Assembly (NCBI GenBank): GCA_038123735.1
Contig: JAYPAP010000066.1
Location: forward strand, 1-18,443
Source: REDI01 sp038123735
Lineage (GTDB): Bacteria > Myxococcota_A > UBA796 > GCA-2862545
DNA length: 18,443 nucleotides
Direction of reading: 5' to 3'
The translations under genes were made by a program, and so were the position numbers. Under the pieces are notes generated by a model. That model was not told the origin of the DNA, searched no databases, and saw only the letters and a list, made by a program, of their open reading frames with translations. Shown piece after piece: positions 15,463 through 18,443 of this stretch; the stretch's first letter is position 1, and each line of letters opens with the position of its first letter.

Positions 15463-16320
15463 CTACTGGATCAGGCGGAGCGCAGTCGAGCCCAGGGAAT
15501 TGGACTGGGCCAGGAGCGCAACCCCGGCGTTCTGCATGACTTGAAGGCGCGTGAGTTCCGCCGTCTCCTGCGAGAAATCCGCATCTTCGATTCGGCTCAC
15601 CGCTGCTGCGGTAGCGGATTGGAAGGTGGATAGGGAACTGATGGTGCTCTCGAGTCGATTGTGAGAGGCGCCCAGGGTCGATCGTGCGCTGCTGACCTTT
15701 CGCATGGCGTCGTCGATGGTGGCTAATGGGCCGGTAAAGTTGTTCCCGAGGATATCGACCGTCATGGCTCCCCCCACGACGAGGGACAGGCCGGTCGAGC
15801 TCGTGGCCGTGAGGTCGGTTCCCGTGAGCGTGAGGGTGTCCGATGCGCCACTTCCCACGCCGATATGGAGGGTAGTTGTACTGGTATTATCGAGTAGGGA
15901 TACCCCGTTCATCTGTGCTTGTGCGAGGATGCTGTTGATCGCATCCGCGGCTTCGCTGAAGATTTCATTCGCGCGTTGCACGTTGTCCGATCCGGAGAGA
16001 TTCGGGCGCTGGATGTCGTCCAAGAACTGCACGGCGAGCCCTCTGGCGCGCTTCAGAACTTCCATGATCTCGCCCGTGGCGGCATCGGCGATCTGAATCG
16101 CGCTTACGCCATCTTCGGCATTTCGAAGGGCCATCGCGGTGGCGCGATGGTGGTCATTGACATTGCTCGCCATCGCGGCGCCGGCGGCATCATCGGCATG
16201 TGAGACAATGCGTTTTCCGGATGACACGCGTGCCATGGACGATGCGAGGCGGCGGGTCGTTCGACCCAGGTATTCAGAGGCCTGAAGGCTGGATAGATTT
16301 GTTCGTACCGAGATGGACAC
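15463..16320 (-). CDS. fliC: Flagellin, short form
   Basis: This is a 285-aa filament subunit. The N-terminal D0/D1 region is clear: SISVRTNLSSLQASEYL, then RVSSGKRIVSHADDAAGAAM (31-50), NAEDGVSAIQIADAATGEI, and ILAQAQMNGVSLLD. The C-terminal D1/D0 region is equally clear: SSARSTLGASHNRLESTI, then SRIEDADFSQETAELTRLQVMQNAGVALLAQSN, ending LRLIQ. Only about 60 residues lie between, so the surface D2/D3 domains are missing, giving a minimal core filament. GTG 16320 is the start: GGAGG (complement of 16326-16330) is five bases upstream and the family N-terminus begins there. The open frame extends to 16416 but would place the sigma-28 promoter inside the gene. SHADDAAGAAM differs a little from the usual SAxDDAAGLAI. 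No other flagellar gene is in the window. It is expected to be exported by the flagellar apparatus. Confidence 0.94.
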   Translation of the reverse strand: MSISVRTNLSSLQASEYLGRTTRRLASSMARVSSGKRIVSHADDAAGAAMASNVNDHHRATAMALRNAEDGVSAIQIADAATGEIMEVLKRARGLAVQFLDDIQRPNLSGSDNVQRANEIFSEAADAINSILAQAQMNGVSLLDNTSTTTLHIGVGSGASDTLTLTGTDLTATSSTGLSLVVGGAMTVDILGNNFTGPLATIDDAMRKVSSARSTLGASHNRLESTISSLSTFQSATAAAVSRIEDADFSQETAELTRLQVMQNAGVALLAQSNSLGSTALRLIQ

Positions 16321-16337
16321 ACATTCCTCCGCAAAGC

Positions 16338-16364
16338 CTTTCGGCCCGTTCTCGCCAAACTTGA
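16338..16364 (-). promoter_or_regulatory. Sigma-28 (FliA) promoter of the flagellin gene
   Basis: On the - strand, TCAAGTTT (16364-16357), an exact 11-base spacer, and GCCGAAAG (16345-16338) match the FliA consensus TAAAGTTT-N11-GCCGATAA at seven and six of eight bases. Transcription would start near 16331-16333, just before the GGAGG site (16330-16326), leaving a leader of about a dozen bases before GTG 16320. Position, spacing and the gene behind it all agree. Confidence 0.8.
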
Positions 16365-16449
16365 GATGATCGCTTCGACCAGTTGCAGGTCGCGGGAGGC
16401 TGCGCCGGACCACCAACCTGGATACGCGCCGTTTCTGTCAGAGGTACCC

Positions 16450-17592
16450 ATGTTTGTGATGACCGAAGAGCGTGAAGCCCTCGCCGAGGCCGTGCGCGAA
16501 TTCTGCAACGACACCCTCGCGCCCCACCTTGAAGAAGACGACGAAAATGAGCATTTCCGCAAGGAGTTCATTCAGGCGATGGGCGAGCAAGGCTTCTGTG
16601 GCGTTCCTGCGCCGGAGGAGTTTGGCGGGCTCGGGCTCGGTTATTCTGACTACGCGGTGGTCCTCGAGGAGATCGCCAAGGTCAGCGCGAGCTACGCAGT
16701 GAGCGTGGCGGTCACCGGCTTGCCGCAGATGATCCTCGCGAAGTTCGGCACAGAAGAACAAAAGAGCGCCTGGTTGCCAGGTCTCGCGGCTGGGGAATTC
16801 CTAGGTGGATTCGCGCTCTCAGAGCCGGAGAGTGGTTCTGATGCCGGTAGTTTAAAGACGACTGCTGTCCGGGACGGTTCCGACTACGTGCTCAATGGCA
16901 CCAAATTCTGGATCACCCATGGCGGATTTGCCGACGTCTACATCGTCATGGCCCGAACCGGGGAGGGCGGTCCAAGGGGCGTGTCGGCCTTCGTGCTGCC
17001 CGGAAATGCGCCGGGGCTCTCATTCGGGAAAAAGGAGAAAAAGATGGGGCTGAGGGCGAGCCCCACCGTTGAGCTCATCCTCGATGATGTGCGGCTCCCA
17101 GAGGCTTCGCGGATTGGCCCTGAAGGATTTGGATTTACCTGCGCAATGGCCGCACTGGACTCTGGCCGTATCACCATTGGCGCCACCGCCGTGGGTCTGG
17201 CGCAAGCCGCTCTGGACTACAGCGCGGCATACGCTTGTGAGCGTCGCCAGTTCAAACAAGCCATCATCGACTTTCAGGGCGTATCGTTCATGCTCGCCGA
17301 TATGGCAACGCAAACCGATGCCGCACGACTGATGGTGCATCGCGCCGCGATGATGCGGGATGCGGGCCTCGATTACAGCCGAGAGGCGGCCATGGCAAAG
17401 CTCCACGCAACCGATACCTGCATGCGGGTCACAACCGATGCCGTCCAGGTCTTGGGCGGGTACGGATATGTGCGAGAACACCCAGTGGAACGGTATATGC
17501 GGGATGCAAAGGTCATGCAGATCGTCGAGGGAACCAATCAGGTTCAGCGCCTCGTGATCGGGCGACATCTCAAGCGCCAGCACAGCTCATGA
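16450..17592 (+). CDS. Acyl-CoA dehydrogenase
   Basis: This 380-aa FAD-dependent enzyme makes the trans-2 double bond in acyl-CoA, the first step of beta-oxidation or of branched-chain amino-acid breakdown, passing electrons to ETF. The fold is complete: helical N-domain (EREALAEAVREF, PEEFGGLGLGYSDY), the beta-domain FAD motif FALSEPESGSDAGSLKTTA with GTKFWITHGG, and the C-domain with ERRQFKQAIIDFQGVSFMLADM and VLGGYGYVREHPVERYMRDAKVMQIVEGTNQVQR. Glu360 in EGTNQ is at the catalytic base position of short/medium-chain members. Length is normal for the family. ATG 16450 follows GAGG (16441-16444) by five bases; ATG 16459 is a possible alternative. It is divergent from flagellin, with 129 bp between starts. 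Chain-length specificity cannot be read from sequence by eye. Confidence 0.95.
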   Translation: MFVMTEEREALAEAVREFCNDTLAPHLEEDDENEHFRKEFIQAMGEQGFCGVPAPEEFGGLGLGYSDYAVVLEEIAKVSASYAVSVAVTGLPQMILAKFGTEEQKSAWLPGLAAGEFLGGFALSEPESGSDAGSLKTTAVRDGSDYVLNGTKFWITHGGFADVYIVMARTGEGGPRGVSAFVLPGNAPGLSFGKKEKKMGLRASPTVELILDDVRLPEASRIGPEGFGFTCAMAALDSGRITIGATAVGLAQAALDYSAAYACERRQFKQAIIDFQGVSFMLADMATQTDAARLMVHRAAMMRDAGLDYSREAAMAKLHATDTCMRVTTDAVQVLGGYGYVREHPVERYMRDAKVMQIVEGTNQVQRLVIGRHLKRQHSS

Positions 17593-17614
17593 TCCCGAAC
17601 CGCGCCCGAGAGGC

Positions 17615-17620
17615 TATACT
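17615..17620 (+). promoter_or_regulatory. Possible -10 element before the zinc-ribbon gene
   Basis: TATACT matches five of six bases of the sigma-70 -10 consensus, about 30 bases upstream of ATG 17651. No convincing -35 box lies at the right distance (around 17592-17597), so this is weak. The short gap between the dehydrogenase stop and this gene has no terminator-like hairpin, so read-through is also possible. Confidence 0.25.
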
Positions 17621-17650
17621 GGGCACGTTCAGTAACCTGGTGATTCAACG

Positions 17651-18443
17651 ATGAAGCAGTGTCCCGATTGCGGGTCCACCTATATCGACCGCATCGACTT
17701 CTGTTTTCATGACGGCATGCCGTTAACCGCGGCCGCCGCCGTCGATGGTGATGATTCTGATCCGATGGATATTCCGGATATCCCTGGCATGGACTTGCCG
17801 GATATTCCCCCGAGCCTGCCTCCCGGTCCTTCGTGGCAGAGCGGCGATGCAGCCGAAGAAGACTCTCCCTCTCATTTGAAGGAAGTTGCGGAGGGCGGCA
17901 AGGGCTCCACGCCGGTACCAGTACCTAGGGTGATGGGTTTTTCCTCTACGCCCCCGATCAGTCTCGGAGAAGAAGAAGACGACTCCGATCCGGACACGCC
18001 ACTCGACGCGCCATTGCCCAGACAATTTGTGAGCACCGACCTCTCTAATCTGCCGGAGCGGCAACCAGAGCCTGAGCCGGAGTCTGATGACGAAGATGAC
18101 TCACATTCCACCTGGAATTCAGCGCCCGCTTCGCCTCCCGACTTCTATGTTGAGCCGCCGGTTAGGTCTCAAACGCCACCACCTACGGCCTCACGCTCGG
18201 AAGATCCGGTCGATGAAGTCGAGGGCGATAGCGCATTTGGCTTCGGGGACACGGGCGCGCCAGCCGACCAGTTTTTTGCGGACGAGCCTTCTGGCTTCAC
18301 CGATGACGATGAGGAGACTTCAGCGGGCGGGCTTCCTGGTTGGTTGACCTTGGGGGCTCTGGGAGTGGCTGTACTCGCGCTCGGGGGGTCCGTCATGGTT
18401 CTCGCCATAACAGGCTTGGGTTCTCAGCTATTGGGTGGCGGCG
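17651..18443 (+). CDS. Zinc-ribbon, acidic linker, single-TM protein, 5' part
   Basis: The frame is open from ATG 17651 to the window edge, giving 264 residues with no stop, so the C-terminus is missing. It begins with a zinc-ribbon-like knuckle CPDCGSTYIDRIDFCFHDG (Cys4, Cys7, Cys18, and His20 or Asp21 as possible fourth ligand). A long disordered stretch (about 27-225) follows, rich in Asp, Glu, Pro and Ser, with a PDIP/LPDIPP tandem near its start. A membrane segment begins near residue 231 (WLTLGALGVAVLALGGSVMVLAI). This plan is common among Myxococcota membrane proteins where the missing half may be a periplasmic or PEGA-like domain, but I cannot see it. The Shine-Dalgarno is weak (GGTGAT, 17639-17644). 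Membrane anchoring with a cytoplasmic zinc ribbon is inferred. Confidence 0.75.
   Translation, partial: MKQCPDCGSTYIDRIDFCFHDGMPLTAAAAVDGDDSDPMDIPDIPGMDLPDIPPSLPPGPSWQSGDAAEEDSPSHLKEVAEGGKGSTPVPVPRVMGFSSTPPISLGEEEDDSDPDTPLDAPLPRQFVSTDLSNLPERQPEPEPESDDEDDSHSTWNSAPASPPDFYVEPPVRSQTPPPTASRSEDPVDEVEGDSAFGFGDTGAPADQFFADEPSGFTDDDEETSAGGLPGWLTLGALGVAVLALGGSVMVLAITGLGSQLLGGG

Noticed and set aside
15445..15510. Hairpins (AGCCT-GGGT-AGGCT and GCCCAG-N9-CTGGGC) at the convergent ends of the transporter and flagellin genes
   Set aside because: Stems are short, lie inside coding sequence and lack a T-run, so they are not supported as terminators.
16321..16416. N-terminal extension of the flagellin frame
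   Set aside because: The sigma-28 promoter and Shine-Dalgarno lie within it, and the family N-terminus begins at GTG 16320.

Overview
The window comes from a GC-rich Gram-negative bacterium. It encodes an outer-membrane beta-barrel, two lipobox lipoproteins, a Lol/MacB-type ABC exporter, and a flagellin behind a convincing sigma-28 promoter. The zinc-ribbon/acidic-linker/membrane protein at the right edge and the small cysteine-rich lipoprotein suggest Myxococcota or another 'deltaproteobacterial' lineage. That placement rests on resemblance alone and is not certain. Two runs of exactly ten Ns (7209-7218 and 13929-13938) mark assembly joins, so this is draft or metagenomic sequence, and gene order across each join depends on the assembler.

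Region 1 (1-5213, + strand) is a tightly packed envelope-export operon: the 3' end of a beta-barrel gene, an ABC ATPase, two different FtsX/MacB-fold permeases, a LolA-like periplasmic protein and a small lipoprotein. Genes touch or overlap by a few bases. Together they look like a system that extracts a lipid or lipoprotein from the inner membrane and delivers it to the outer membrane.

Region 2 (5269-7208, + strand) is a two-gene unit of unknown function: a coiled-coil protein and a translationally coupled 308-aa protein. Facing it across the first gap is Region 3 (7219-12246, - strand), an overlapping two-gene operon. It encodes a 570-aa protein with an intact GHKL (Hsp90/MutL/MORC-type) ATPase domain, and a giant partner (more than 1106 aa) whose N-terminus looks like a degenerate copy of the same fold. 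This pair is the best candidate for an uncharacterised system.

Region 4 (12247-13849) has a widely spaced inverted repeat in the divergent intergenic region, a phosphodiester-glycosidase-like (NAGPA/DUF2233) lipoprotein, and a convergent hemolysin III/TrhA-family membrane protein. The last two share one CTAG as both stop codons. A perfect hairpin overlaps the ribosome binding site of the hemolysin III gene.

Region 5 (14090-17592) carries an AtoE-type short-chain fatty-acid transporter, a convergent short flagellin with its own sigma-28 promoter, and a divergent acyl-CoA dehydrogenase. The transporter and dehydrogenase both fit fatty-acid use, though the flagellin separates them. Region 6 (17651 to the end) is the start of a zinc-ribbon, acidic/proline-rich, single-TM protein cut by the window edge. 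I saw no tRNA, rRNA, CRISPR array, insertion sequence or transposase.
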